A stretch of DNA of 64,000 nt from Alloalcanivorax xenomutans (GTDB lineage Bacteria > Pseudomonadota > Gammaproteobacteria > Pseudomonadales > Alcanivoracaceae). This document shows, one piece after another, positions 50,643-59,325 of the stretch; position 1 is the stretch's first letter; every line of letters begins with the position of its first letter. Location of the stretch: contig NZ_OBMO01000009.1 in NCBI RefSeq assembly GCF_900217905.1, positions 117,347 to 181,346 on the forward strand. Reading direction: 5' to 3'. Both the position numbers and the translations under genes were made by a program. The notes under the pieces are model-generated. The model worked only from the letters and a program-made list of their open reading frames with translations, had not been told where the DNA came from and made no database searches.

Positions 50643-50653
50643 GGGGCTCCCGG

Positions 50654-50694
50654 CAAGCTCCCGGCATCCGTTTCAAGGAAAAGCCGGGAGCTTG
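50654..50694 (+). terminator. Long hairpin after dctM
   Basis: CAAGCTCCCGGC (50654-50665) and GCCGGGAGCTTG (50683-50694) form a perfect 12-bp stem, 12 bp after the dctM stop. The sequence shares the GGGAGCTTG core of the REP-like elements, so it may be both. Confidence 0.6.
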
Positions 50695-50754
50695 TCGAAT
50701 CCGCATCTTCCTGATCGACTCTCTGGTGACGTTAACCCATAAGGAGAGTCATCC

Positions 50755-51177
50755 GTGAACGTAAATCCCTATCTTTTCTTCCAGGGACAGTGCGAGGAAG
50801 CGCTGCGGTTCTACGCTGATCTGCTGGACGGCGAAATTCTGGCGCTGCTGCCGTACGGGCCTGAAGGCTGTAAGGACATGCCCGAGGCGAAACAGGACTG
50901 GATCATGCACGGCTGCGTAAAACTGGACGGCACCGTGCTGATGGGCTCGGACAGCCCTTCGGACCGGTATCAGGTGCCGACGGGGCTGTCGGTGTCGCTG
51001 GAGGTAAATGACCCGGAGCGGGCCGAGCACGTCTTCGCGGCGCTGTGTAGCGGCGGCAGCGTGATCATGCCCATGGAAGCGACGTTCTGGGCGCTGCGTT
51101 TCGGCATGGCCACCGACCGTTTCGGTATCCCCTGGATGGTGAACTGCCCGAGCCCGGAGGCCGGCTGCCCGGAATAG
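50755..51177 (+). CDS. VOC family PhnB-like protein
   Basis: The 140-residue protein is a glyoxalase-fold protein of the PhnB subtype: VNPYLFFQGQCEEALRFYADLLD and ATDRFGIPWMVNCP. GTG start with AAGGAG upstream. A paralogue lies at 18158-18553. Function not established. Confidence 0.88.
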   Translation: MNVNPYLFFQGQCEEALRFYADLLDGEILALLPYGPEGCKDMPEAKQDWIMHGCVKLDGTVLMGSDSPSDRYQVPTGLSVSLEVNDPERAEHVFAALCSGGSVIMPMEATFWALRFGMATDRFGIPWMVNCPSPEAGCPE

Positions 51178-51194
51178 TCGGTCTTGCGGACATG

Positions 51195-51265
51195 ATTTCG
51201 CGAGCGAGCTCGCTTCCCGCAAAGAAACTACGAGGCCGCTGTGGGAAGCTGCCTTGGCAGCGAAC
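51195..51265. repeat. REP-like element
   Basis: Contains the palindrome GCGAGCTCGC (51204-51213), the family core GCCGCTGTGGGA (51235-51246) and a small hairpin GCTGCC/GGCAGC (51248-51253, 51256-51261). Lies between convergent genes. Confidence 0.6.
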
Positions 51266-51334
51266 GGGCGTGTAACCACTGCTATCGCCAATGGCGGGGA
51301 GGCAGTGGTTCACGGGCCACGATCGGTCGGTGGC

Positions 51335-52573
51335 TCAGTCCCGGCCTTCGCTCTCCTTCCAGCGCGCCATCAGCGTGTTGGAAGGCAGTGATTCATCCAG
51401 CAGCTTGCGGGCCGTCTCCACGCCGGCCACCGGCAGGCCTTCCGGGTCCAGCAGGCCGATCTGCACCAGCACACTGGCCTGGTCCCAATAGATGTGTTCG
51501 TGGCACAGCTTGTCACCACGGAAGCGCACCACGCCGAGCATGGGGATTTCCACTTTCCTGCCGGTGGCGGCCACGCCGGGCAGCAGCCAGTCGATTTCCC
51601 GGTCGTGGGTGAAGCTGAGCACGAACTCGTCGACGATCTGGCAGGCGCCGATGGTGCGGGAGATCGGTGTCAGCATCATGTCCTCGGGATTACCGTGGAC
51701 GAAGTGGTGCTGGTAGAAGCGGCTCAGCTGTTGATAACCGACGCCGCCGGTCATGGTGGGAATGTGGTTCACATAGGGTTCGGACACCATGGTGGCCATG
51801 GTCGCCGGGACATCGCGCGCCTCGAATTCGTAGCGCACGTGCTCTTCCCACAGGGCGGACAAATCGTATTCGGGGCCGATCTCCCTTTTCAGGGCGGCGA
51901 TGGTGCGTTCATGCGCCATCTGCGCGGAGGGTTTGTGATAGTGGTCGCCCTTGGGCCGGGCAAAGGCATGATCCACTCCGGGATAGACGAAGGTTTCCAG
52001 GCGTGACACGGTGCCGCCCAGGGCGGTGATGATGCGGTTGCGGGCCGCGTCGTCGCAGAAGCCGTCCAACTCGGCGAAATGCAGCACCAGCCGCCCCCGG
52101 ATCGACCCGGCCTCTTGCAGATGGTTCTCGATACCGACTCCATAGTAGCCGACGCTGCACGCCACATCGGTGCGGCAGGCGGTCAGATAGGCCAGCTTGC
52201 CGCCCAGGCAATAGCCGACGAAGCCCAAACCGTCTCCGCTCACCTCCGGCCGTTGCCGCAGGGCATCCAGTGTGGCGGCGATGTCGTCGATGGCCAGATC
52301 CAGATCAATGGTCTGGAACAGTTCGAAAGCGCGACCGAAATCCTGTTCGGTGTAGCCCAGTTCGATACCGGGTTCGATGCGCCAGAACAAATCCGGAACC
52401 AGGGTGACATAGCCTTCCTCGGCGTAATACTCCGCCAGCTCGCGCATGGTGCCGTTGACACCGAAAATCTCCTGACCCAGCACCAGCCCGGGCCCCTTGC
52501 CCCCTTCCGGTACGGCCAGATAGGCGCGGAAATGGCCGCCGTCGCGGGCCTCGATATCAATGAACTGTCCCAT
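51335..52573 (-). CDS. Dienelactone hydrolase fused to a SnoaL-like domain
   Basis: Residues 1-235 are a dienelactone hydrolase with Cys122 (GYCLGGKLAY), Asp170 (AELDG) and His202 (GVDHAF), almost the same positions as the classic enzyme's Cys123, Asp171 and His202. Residues about 250-400 are an NTF2/SnoaL-like domain (SRFYQHHFVHGNPEDM, RFRGDKLCHEHIYWDQASVL). The first part should hydrolyse dienelactones or other lactones and esters; the second probably shapes substrate binding. No aromatic-ring-cleavage genes adjoin. Confidence 0.88.
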   Translation of the reverse strand: MGQFIDIEARDGGHFRAYLAVPEGGKGPGLVLGQEIFGVNGTMRELAEYYAEEGYVTLVPDLFWRIEPGIELGYTEQDFGRAFELFQTIDLDLAIDDIAATLDALRQRPEVSGDGLGFVGYCLGGKLAYLTACRTDVACSVGYYGVGIENHLQEAGSIRGRLVLHFAELDGFCDDAARNRIITALGGTVSRLETFVYPGVDHAFARPKGDHYHKPSAQMAHERTIAALKREIGPEYDLSALWEEHVRYEFEARDVPATMATMVSEPYVNHIPTMTGGVGYQQLSRFYQHHFVHGNPEDMMLTPISRTIGACQIVDEFVLSFTHDREIDWLLPGVAATGRKVEIPMLGVVRFRGDKLCHEHIYWDQASVLVQIGLLDPEGLPVAGVETARKLLDESLPSNTLMARWKESEGRD

Positions 52574-52621
52574 GCTATGCTCCCTGTCGGGCCGGCCTGT
52601 CCGACCCCTTTGATGATGCTA

Positions 52622-52887
52622 GGGCCTGTTCACCCTATTTTCATCCCGTCTGCTGGATGCCCTTTTTGCCTCCAGCCAGGCGGAGGGCGCGCGGTTTGGT
52701 CATTCCAAATGAGCAACCGACAACGACGCGGGAGGTAAAAAGGGCTCCAGCCCTTCGGGTTGCGGCTAAAACGTCACCACTCCGCGTTACTCGTCGTTCA
52801 TTTGGAATGACCAAACTTCTCTCCTCGTGCCTGGATTGGTGGCGTTTTAGCCGCAACAGGCGGGATGAAAATAGGGTGAACAGGCCC
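52622..52887. mobile_element. 266-bp foldback element (MITE-like) with 27-bp perfect terminal repeats
   Basis: The ends 52622-52648 and 52861-52887 are exact inverted copies (GGGCCTGTTCACCCTATTTT onward). Inside are two more long inverted repeats, 52695-52712 with 52798-52815 (18 of 18) and 52759-52778 with 52838-52857 (19 of 20), whose arms interleave. No protein is encoded. No clear target-site duplication was seen. A partial copy lies at 35966-36037. Confidence 0.8.
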
Positions 52888-52946
52888 ATGAACGTTACGA
52901 AATTCCGAATAGTATGAAACCGCAATCCACATAAGGAGAACAAGCC

Positions 52947-53510
52947 ATGGGGTTCATCGATTCCCGCGCCAACATTCACGACAGCGCCTACGTTCACGAA
53001 TCCGCTTACCTGTATGGCGACATCACCATCGCCGAAGGGGCATCGGTGTGGATCAACGCGGCGGCGCGGGCGGAAGCCTATGACATCCACATCGGCCGTT
53101 ACAGCAACATTCAGGATTTCGTCATGATTCACATTGGCAGCGGCTGTGGTACCCGGGTGGGTGAGTACTGTTCCATTACCCACCATGTGACGCTGCATGG
53201 CTGCACCATTGGTGATAACTGTCTGATCGGTATCAACAGCACCATCATGGACGGTTGCGTGATCGGCGATAACTGCATCATTGCCGGCCATACCTTCCTC
53301 AAGGAAGGCACCGTGATTCCCGATAATTCGATTGTCATGGGCTCTCCCGGTGAAGTGCGCCGCCAGCGTGATAATCGCATCGCCAATCGGGTCAACGCCC
53401 TGGCCTATCACCACAATGCCCGCGCTTATGCCAAGGGCGACCATCGCGCCTGGGAGGACATGGCGTTATTCCAGAGATTGGCCCGGGAAGTGGCGGAAGA
53501 CGCACGGTAA
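52947..53510 (+). CDS. Gamma-carbonic-anhydrase-like hexapeptide protein
   Basis: The 187-residue left-handed beta-helix protein has hexapeptide repeats and metal-type histidines in VMIHIGSGCGTRVG and ITHHVTLHGCTIGDN, plus a C-terminal helix. Such proteins (YrdA, PaaY) are metal-dependent carbonic anhydrase relatives or thioesterases of phenylacetate degradation. ATG with AGGAGAACAAGCC. Followed 6 bp later by an alpha/beta hydrolase gene. Confidence 0.88.
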   Translation: MGFIDSRANIHDSAYVHESAYLYGDITIAEGASVWINAAARAEAYDIHIGRYSNIQDFVMIHIGSGCGTRVGEYCSITHHVTLHGCTIGDNCLIGINSTIMDGCVIGDNCIIAGHTFLKEGTVIPDNSIVMGSPGEVRRQRDNRIANRVNALAYHHNARAYAKGDHRAWEDMALFQRLAREVAEDAR

Positions 53511-53516
53511 CCGGAA

Positions 53517-54206
53517 ATGAAGCTGGTGCTGTTGCCGGGCATGGATGGAACCGGTCTGCTTTTTCGCGACGTACTGGCGCATCTGACCTCGTTGGAATGC
53601 GAGGTGATTCCGCTGCCGCACGCCGGGCCGCAGGATATCGACCGCCTTGCCCGGCATATCGCCTCGCGGCTGCCCCAAAGCGACTATGTAATGCTGGCGG
53701 AGTCCTTTTCCGGGAAGATCGCGGAAACCCTCCTGTTACGGGGGGATCCCAATCTCAAGGCGGTTATTTTCGTGGCGTCTTTTCTTTCCAGGCCCGGCTG
53801 GCTGCTCCCCAGGCTGGCGGCTGCCTTGCCGATCAAAGCACTGCTGGCGTTACCCGCTTCGTCGTTGGCGATCCGCTGGTTCCTGATGGGGCGGCAGGCG
53901 TCCGATGAAACGATTACGCGGTTCCGGCAGGCGGTAAGGCCGGTACCGCGAAAGGTGCTTGGGCAAAGGCTCGGGCAGATAGCGGGCATGCGCTTTGAAA
54001 GGCACCGGTTCACGGTGCCGGCGCTGTACCTTCGGCCTCGAAATGATGTTCTGGTAAGCGACGTGACGGCGCAGTTCAGGGCATCCTTTGCGAACCTGGA
54101 CGTTGTCGAGCTTGGCGGGCCTCACTTTATTCTTCAGGCGAGACCGGAGCGGTGCGCGGACATAATCATGGACGCCGTAAGAGCGTGGTTCCCGGCTTGC
54201 GGTTAG
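53517..54206 (+). CDS. Alpha/beta hydrolase
   Basis: The 229-residue protein has LLPGMDGTGLLFRDVLAHL, the nucleophile elbow AESFSGKIAE (Ser), a helical lid, and GPHFILQARPE with the likely catalytic His. It lacks a signal peptide. In operon with the gene upstream (6 bp) and converges with the sensor kinase gene, overlapping by four bases. Substrate unknown, probably an ester or thioester. Confidence 0.85.
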   Translation: MKLVLLPGMDGTGLLFRDVLAHLTSLECEVIPLPHAGPQDIDRLARHIASRLPQSDYVMLAESFSGKIAETLLLRGDPNLKAVIFVASFLSRPGWLLPRLAAALPIKALLALPASSLAIRWFLMGRQASDETITRFRQAVRPVPRKVLGQRLGQIAGMRFERHRFTVPALYLRPRNDVLVSDVTAQFRASFANLDVVELGGPHFILQARPERCADIIMDAVRAWFPACG

Positions 54207-55555
54207 CGAGGAAAGAACAACGTGAAGCGGGCGCCGCCGAGGGGGGAATCGTCCAGGGTCAGGGTCGATGAGTAGCTGTCGAGGATGTCCTTGACCACCG
54301 CCAGGCCCAGCCCTTGACCGGGATGGCGGGTATCCAGCCGCTCGCCCCGTCGCAGGATACGTTCGCGCTGGTCCTCGGCGACGCCGGGGCCGTCGTCTTC
54401 CACCACCAGGATGTCGCCGTCGCTGAGCCGCCGGGCGCTGACGCGTACCCGGCTGAGACAGAGGCGATAGCCGTTTTCCAGAAGATTGCCGAGTACTTCC
54501 AGCAAGGCGCCTTGCTCCAGGGGCAGAGTGAAGTGATCGGGAAGGGCTCGCTCCAGAGTGACCTGTTTGCCGTGGTGCACCTTGTCCAGCGCGGTTTCCA
54601 GGGTATCCAGTAGTGGCGCCAGCGCCACCTGGTGACGGATCAGGCCGCTGCGGCGCAGCGAGGCCCGCTGCAGCTGAAAACCGATCTGTTGGTTCATGCG
54701 CTCGATCTGATTACCCATGATTTCCACCTGCTCCCGGTTTTGCTGACGGGAGGACAGCGTTTCACCCACCGCCTGGAGCAGGCTCAGTGGTGTTTTCAGG
54801 CCGTGGGCCAGATCCGCCAGGGAATCCCGGTAGCGCTCCCGTTGCAGCCGTTCGCTGTCGAGCAAGCGGTTCAGTGAACGGGTCAGACGCAGCAGTTCCC
54901 GGGGGTGGTCCTCGCTGAGCCGCTCCCGTTCGCCGCTTTCCACCTGGTCCAATTCCTCTTTCATACCGCGCAGAGTACGGAAACCCCAGGTCAGGCCCAG
55001 CCACAGCAACACCAGCAATACCAGCAGGCCACCGCCGAGCCAGACGTAAAGCTGCTTGCGCAAGCCGGACAGCATGGCGTCGTAGTCCCGGGACGGTTGC
55101 ACGGTGACGATACTGTAAGCGGCATCCTCGCCCCGCAGCAGATCGATTTCCATATCGTAGACGAACAGCTTGACGCCGTTGGCGTCACGAACGCGGTGCA
55201 ACTCCCGGTTCTTGTCGCCATCATAGCGGGGCAGATAATCGATGTTCAGATCGTGGGTGGAGGCGGAGCGCCAAAGCAGATGGCCGTCGCGGTCGTAGAT
55301 AAAGCCAAACAGCTTGTTGTCGAGGAGGGTGAATTCCTCGTCGGGTAAATGATCCGGCATGTGCAAGCGGCCATCTTCCACCCGGGCGGCGGAAATAAGG
55401 GTGCTGACGTCCGCGGCCAGGCGCTGTTCGATGGTGTCTTCCAGTGCCAGGCTGAACGCCTGCTGCAGAGCCTGTTGCAGAGCGATGATGAACAGCACCG
55501 CCAGGGTGGCGGCGCCGAGCATCAATCGCAGGCGCAGCGACCGTTTCACCGGCAA
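54203..55555 (-). CDS. PhoQ-like sensor histidine kinase
   Basis: The 450-residue protein has TM1 (about 9-29), a periplasmic sensor (30-168) with acidic DGDK/MEID patches, TM2 (169-192), HAMP, phospho-accepting His251 (DLAHGLKTPLSLL), and ATPase boxes (NLLENGYRL, VEDDGPGV, GQGLGLAVV). It overlaps the end of its response regulator gene by ten bases. PhoQ-like kinases sense low Mg(II), acid or cationic peptides; the ligand here is not proven. Confidence 0.9.
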   Translation of the reverse strand: MPVKRSLRLRLMLGAATLAVLFIIALQQALQQAFSLALEDTIEQRLAADVSTLISAARVEDGRLHMPDHLPDEEFTLLDNKLFGFIYDRDGHLLWRSASTHDLNIDYLPRYDGDKNRELHRVRDANGVKLFVYDMEIDLLRGEDAAYSIVTVQPSRDYDAMLSGLRKQLYVWLGGGLLVLLVLLWLGLTWGFRTLRGMKEELDQVESGERERLSEDHPRELLRLTRSLNRLLDSERLQRERYRDSLADLAHGLKTPLSLLQAVGETLSSRQQNREQVEIMGNQIERMNQQIGFQLQRASLRRSGLIRHQVALAPLLDTLETALDKVHHGKQVTLERALPDHFTLPLEQGALLEVLGNLLENGYRLCLSRVRVSARRLSDGDILVVEDDGPGVAEDQRERILRRGERLDTRHPGQGLGLAVVKDILDSYSSTLTLDDSPLGGARFTLFFPR

Positions 55556-56223
55556 CGCTCGATGAACAGGTACCCCTGGCCGCGTACCGTTTCGATCGGG
55601 CGGAAGTCTCCGGACTGGTCCAGCTTGCGGCGCAGGCGCCCGACCAGCACTTCGATCACATTGGGGTCACGGTCCTGATCGTCGGGGTATAACTGTTCCA
55701 TCAGCCGGTCCTTGCTGACCACTTGTTGATGATGGCGCATCAGATACTCGAGGATACGGTATTCGTAGGCGGTCAGCGCCAGGCTGTGTTCGCCGACACG
55801 AGCCTGACGCCGATTCAGATCCAGCACCAACGGGCCGGCCTCGATGGTCGATTGCACGAACCCGGAAGCGCGGCGCAACAATGCGTTCAGACGTGCTTCC
55901 AGCTCCTCGAACTGGAAGGGTTTGACCACGTAATCGTCGGCGCCGGCGGCCAGCCCTTCCACCTTGTCCTGCCAGTTGCCGCGGGCGGTAAGAATCAGAA
56001 TGGGGAAATTCCAGCCCTGATGGCGAATCTCGCGAATCAGGTCCAGACCACCCATGCCGGGCAATCCGAGATCGACGATGGCCAGGTCATGATGGTATTC
56101 CCTGGCCCGGTACAGCGCCTCTTCGGCGTCGGCCACCGCATCCACCACGTGACCCTGCTCGCCCAGACGGCTGTACAGATGGTGGCGCAGTAACGCCTCG
56201 TCTTCCACCACCAGCAGTTTCAT
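55546..56223 (-). CDS. PhoP-like OmpR-family response regulator
   Basis: The 225-residue protein has a receiver domain (Asp51 in IVDLGLPGMGG, Lys near 100 in DYVVKPFQ) and an OmpR-type winged helix with NVIEVLVGRLRRKLDQ and VRGQGYLF. It is coupled to the kinase downstream. An outer-membrane barrel gene lies 112 bp upstream in the same direction, a plausible target. Confidence 0.92.
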   Translation of the reverse strand: MKLLVVEDEALLRHHLYSRLGEQGHVVDAVADAEEALYRAREYHHDLAIVDLGLPGMGGLDLIREIRHQGWNFPILILTARGNWQDKVEGLAAGADDYVVKPFQFEELEARLNALLRRASGFVQSTIEAGPLVLDLNRRQARVGEHSLALTAYEYRILEYLMRHHQQVVSKDRLMEQLYPDDQDRDPNVIEVLVGRLRRKLDQSGDFRPIETVRGQGYLFIERCR

Positions 56224-56240
56224 GGGGCCTCCGATAATGC

Positions 56241-56263
56241 CTCGCCGGCGCGGGGCCGGCGAG
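56241..56263. terminator. GC-rich hairpin between the barrel gene and the PhoP-like gene
   Basis: CTCGCCGGC (56241-56249) and GCCGGCGAG (56255-56263) form a perfect 9-bp stem, 18 bp before the regulator start. No T-run follows on the minus strand, so it may be a processing or regulatory hairpin rather than a terminator. Confidence 0.45.
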
Positions 56264-56335
56264 AGGGGGTACTGGGCGGCACGGCAGCGAGCGGTGCCGC
56301 CCTTCAGGGGGCATTGCCCCGGTGTTCGATGTCGA

Positions 56336-56938
56336 TCAGAACCGATAGTTTACGCCGACATAGAACTGTTCGCTGCTGTGCAGATCGGCACGACCGGCAT
56401 TGCCCACGCCGCGTTCCTTCAGTTGCACGTCGGCGCTGGTGCGCAGGTAGCGGTAGCCGCCTTCCAGCGCCACGTTGTAGCCGAGATTCTGAATAATACC
56501 GGCCTGCACACCGCCGGCCAGGCCCACGTCACGATCCCGGTGGAAACCACGGCTTTCCTGTTCCAGGCTGACCAGACCGGCGCTTACGCCGCCGAACAGC
56601 TGGGTGCCGTGGTCGCCCACTGGCAGCAGGGCGTCATAGCTGCCCAACAGGTTCTGCTGGCGCAGTTTGTACTGGTGCCGGGTATCGGAGGCATAGTCAT
56701 AGGTGACGTAGAAGCGGGCGTTATCTTCGACGGTGCCCAGACGCACGCCCCAGGTGCCGCTGTTTTTGATGGCGCCGTCCAGGTCAGGATCATTCAACTG
56801 CGCGTTCAGTGAGTGGGATTTCTGCATGTTGTTACTGGTTTCACCCCAGGTGACACCGCCGAAATGGTCGGCGGCCTGAGCCAGACCGATAGCACCGACC
56901 AGTGTGCTGCCCAATACCAGTTTCCCGAATGTTTTCAT
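56336..56938 (-). CDS. Outer-membrane beta-barrel protein
   Basis: The 200-residue protein has a signal peptide (1-22, AQA-AD), alternating aromatic strands (ARFYVTYDYASDT, AGIIQNLGYNVALEGGYRY) and the terminal Phe of EQFYVGVNYRF, which marks outer-membrane barrels. Size fits an eight-stranded OmpA/OmpX-type pore-less barrel. Next to the PhoPQ-like pair, so probably under its control. Confidence 0.85.
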   Translation of the reverse strand: MKTFGKLVLGSTLVGAIGLAQAADHFGGVTWGETSNNMQKSHSLNAQLNDPDLDGAIKNSGTWGVRLGTVEDNARFYVTYDYASDTRHQYKLRQQNLLGSYDALLPVGDHGTQLFGGVSAGLVSLEQESRGFHRDRDVGLAGGVQAGIIQNLGYNVALEGGYRYLRTSADVQLKERGVGNAGRADLHSSEQFYVGVNYRF

Positions 56939-57133
56939 GGCTTTGATCCTTTGTTGCTGACACTGTTTAACGATGAAGTCAGCATAAAGAGGTCATCCTG
57001 AACCGAGCCTGTCGCCTTCCTGAACGGAACTTGAACGGAAGTCAGAAAGTGCGGCGAATACCGTGCGCGCGAACCGGCCGGCACGGCGACGGGAATCACG
57101 GGGAGCGGATCTCCTGTGAGGGAGGGAGCAACC

Positions 57134-57451
57134 ATGAAGTTTATTTTCGAAGTGAGAATGAAGCCGGGTTATACGGTGGCGGAGTACGCCGAGGCGTGGA
57201 CCGAGGCCAGTGAAATTATCCAGCAGGCTCCCGGAGCCCGCGGCACCTACTTGCACCGCAAGATCGGTGAGCCGGACACCTTGCTGGCCATTGCCCATTG
57301 GGAATCCAAGGCCCACCGGGACGCCAAGGATGACCGGCGCAGCGAGATCGTGCGCGGTATCCTGGAAAAACACGCCCGTACCTGTGAGATCACCGTGATC
57401 GGTGAGTTCGAGGAGCCGGAGTGGCAGGTGCTGCCGCCCCGGCGGGATTAG
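57134..57451 (+). CDS. ABM/Dabb-like ferredoxin-fold protein
   Basis: The 105-residue protein looks like an antibiotic-biosynthesis-monooxygenase/dimeric alpha-beta barrel domain: KFIFEVRMKPGYTVAEYAEA, PGARGTYLHRKIGEPDTLLA and IAHWESKAHRDAK. Such proteins can be heme- or quinone-oxygenases or simple stress proteins. Start ATG 57134 after GAGGGAG. Its stop lies eight bases before the convergent alkK stop. Confidence 0.8.
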   Translation: MKFIFEVRMKPGYTVAEYAEAWTEASEIIQQAPGARGTYLHRKIGEPDTLLAIAHWESKAHRDAKDDRRSEIVRGILEKHARTCEITVIGEFEEPEWQVLPPRRD

Positions 57452-57458
57452 GGCCTGT

Positions 57459-59084
57459 TCAGCCCTGGTTCAGCAGGGTATCGCCAAACTCATCACGGAG
57501 CTTGTTCTTAAGCACCTTGCCGGTGGCATTACGGGGCAGTTGTTCCACGAACACCACCGCATCGGGGATCTGCCAGGAGGCCACCTTGCCTTCGAAGCCG
57601 GCCAGGATGTCCTGCTCCGAGGGGTTCTGGCCTTCCGCCTTGACCGCGATCAGCAAGGGGCGCTCATCCCATTTGGCGTGGCGGGCGGCGATCACCGCGG
57701 CGTCGGCCAGTTCGTCCATGCCCATGGCCAGGTTCTCCAGTTCCACCGAACTGATCCACTCGCCGCCGGATTTGATCACGTCCTTGGAGCGGTCCTTGAT
57801 GGTGAGAATACCGTTACCGTCGAGGGTGGCGATGTCTCCGGTGGGGAACCAGCCATCGCGGTGCGGCGCCGGGGTGTCGACGTTGAAATAGGCATCAATG
57901 ACCCAGTGTCCCTGAGCGTACAGATTGCCCTGGGCCTCGCCGTCGTTGGGCAGGTCGTTGCCGTCGTCGTCCATGATTTTCAACGCCACGCCGAATGGCG
58001 GACGGCCCTGCTTGGCGCGCACCGCGGCCTGCTCGTCCGCCGACAGGCTCAGGTGCTTGTGCAGCAGAGTGCTGACCGAGCCGATCGGGCTCATCTCGGT
58101 CATGCCCCAGGCGTGCAGGGTGTCGACGTCATAGTCGTCGCGGAAAGTGGCGATCATCGAAGGCGGGCAGGCGGAGCCGCCGATCACGGTGCGGTTCAGA
58201 CTGGGGACTTTCTCGCCGCTCTTCTTCAGTGAGCCGATCAGGCCCTGCCACAGGGTCGGCACACCGGCGGCCAGGGTCACCTGATGCTCGTTGATCAGGT
58301 TTTTCAGGCTGTCGCCATCCAGGTTCGGCCCGGGCAGCACCAGTTTGGCGCCGACCATGGCGGCGGCATAGGGGATTCCCCAGGCGTTCACATGGAACAT
58401 TGGAACCACCGGCATGATGCAGTCCCGCCCGCTGAGTCCCAGGCTGTCGGGCATCACCACGGCGTAGGAATGCAGCACCGTGGAGCGGTGCGAATAGAGC
58501 GCGCCCTTGGGGTTGCCGGTGGTGCCGGAGGTATAGCACAGGCTGGAAGCGGTGTTCTCATCGAACTCCGGCCAGCGGAAATTCCGCTCGCCCCGGGCCA
58601 CCAGGTCGTCATAGCCGATGATGCCGGGAACCTGCTTTTCCGCTTCCTCGTCCACCGGCCCCATCAACACGATATGTTTCAGGTGATCCAGCTTGTCGCG
58701 GATGGCGGCGATCAGCGGCAGGAAGGTCTTGTCGATGAACAGGACCTTGTCCTCGGCGTGATTGAAGATGTACACCAGCTGCTCAGGGAACAGCCGGGGA
58801 TTGATGGTATGGCAGACCAGGCCGGCGCCGGAGACACCAAAATAGACTTCCAGGTGGCGATAGTTATTCCAGGCCAGGGTGGCGGCCCGGTCGCAATGGT
58901 CCAGTCCCAGTTGCAGCAGCGCGGAAGCCAACTGACGTGAACGTTGTTCCACTTCGCCCCAGGTGGTGCGGTGCACGCCGCCAGTGGTCTCCACCGAGAC
59001 GATCTCGGCGTCGCCATGGTAACGGGCGGCATGGGTGATCTGGCTGCTGATCAGCAGCGGCTGTTGCATCATTTGGCCAAGCAT
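57459..59084 (-). CDS. alkK: Medium-chain fatty-acyl-CoA synthetase, AlkK-like
   Basis: The 541-residue ANL enzyme opens MLGQMMQQPLLISSQITHAA and continues with the same text as AlkK of Pseudomonas putida alkane metabolism for most of its length. It has YTSGTTGNPKG at 184-194, HAWGMTE and the hinge and lysine region TGDIATLDGNG ... GKVLKNKLRDEFG. It adenylates medium-chain fatty acids and makes CoA esters for beta-oxidation. The alk monooxygenase genes are not in the window. Confidence 0.93.
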   Translation of the reverse strand: MLGQMMQQPLLISSQITHAARYHGDAEIVSVETTGGVHRTTWGEVEQRSRQLASALLQLGLDHCDRAATLAWNNYRHLEVYFGVSGAGLVCHTINPRLFPEQLVYIFNHAEDKVLFIDKTFLPLIAAIRDKLDHLKHIVLMGPVDEEAEKQVPGIIGYDDLVARGERNFRWPEFDENTASSLCYTSGTTGNPKGALYSHRSTVLHSYAVVMPDSLGLSGRDCIMPVVPMFHVNAWGIPYAAAMVGAKLVLPGPNLDGDSLKNLINEHQVTLAAGVPTLWQGLIGSLKKSGEKVPSLNRTVIGGSACPPSMIATFRDDYDVDTLHAWGMTEMSPIGSVSTLLHKHLSLSADEQAAVRAKQGRPPFGVALKIMDDDGNDLPNDGEAQGNLYAQGHWVIDAYFNVDTPAPHRDGWFPTGDIATLDGNGILTIKDRSKDVIKSGGEWISSVELENLAMGMDELADAAVIAARHAKWDERPLLIAVKAEGQNPSEQDILAGFEGKVASWQIPDAVVFVEQLPRNATGKVLKNKLRDEFGDTLLNQG

Positions 59085-59325
59085 TGTTGTTCTCCCGGAG
59101 CTGGCTTGTTGTTTTTACGGTTGGTTGGTTCTTCGACAATGGGTTGCGTCAGGGCGCAGGCATTTAGGCGCGATTTGGCCCTTTATTTGAATAAGCCGGG
59201 TTGACCTTTCGTGGCGATAGGCAAAACCAGCCATCCGCCGCTTTACCTTAAGCACGGTTGAGGTCCTAGCCTTGGCCCCTCGATACCTTGATGCCCTATC
59301 AGACCAAGAGGAAGGAGTGGACGCA

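Noticed and set aside
52657..52917. An 86-codon plus-strand frame across the foldback element
   Set aside because: It is mostly repeat sequence of the element and shows no family or ribosome-binding site.
57449..57464. Third copy of the foldback-element end (TAGGGCCTGTTCA) between the ABM gene and alkK
   Set aside because: Only about 13 bp match and they lie across two gene ends, so it could be chance; not annotated as a repeat.
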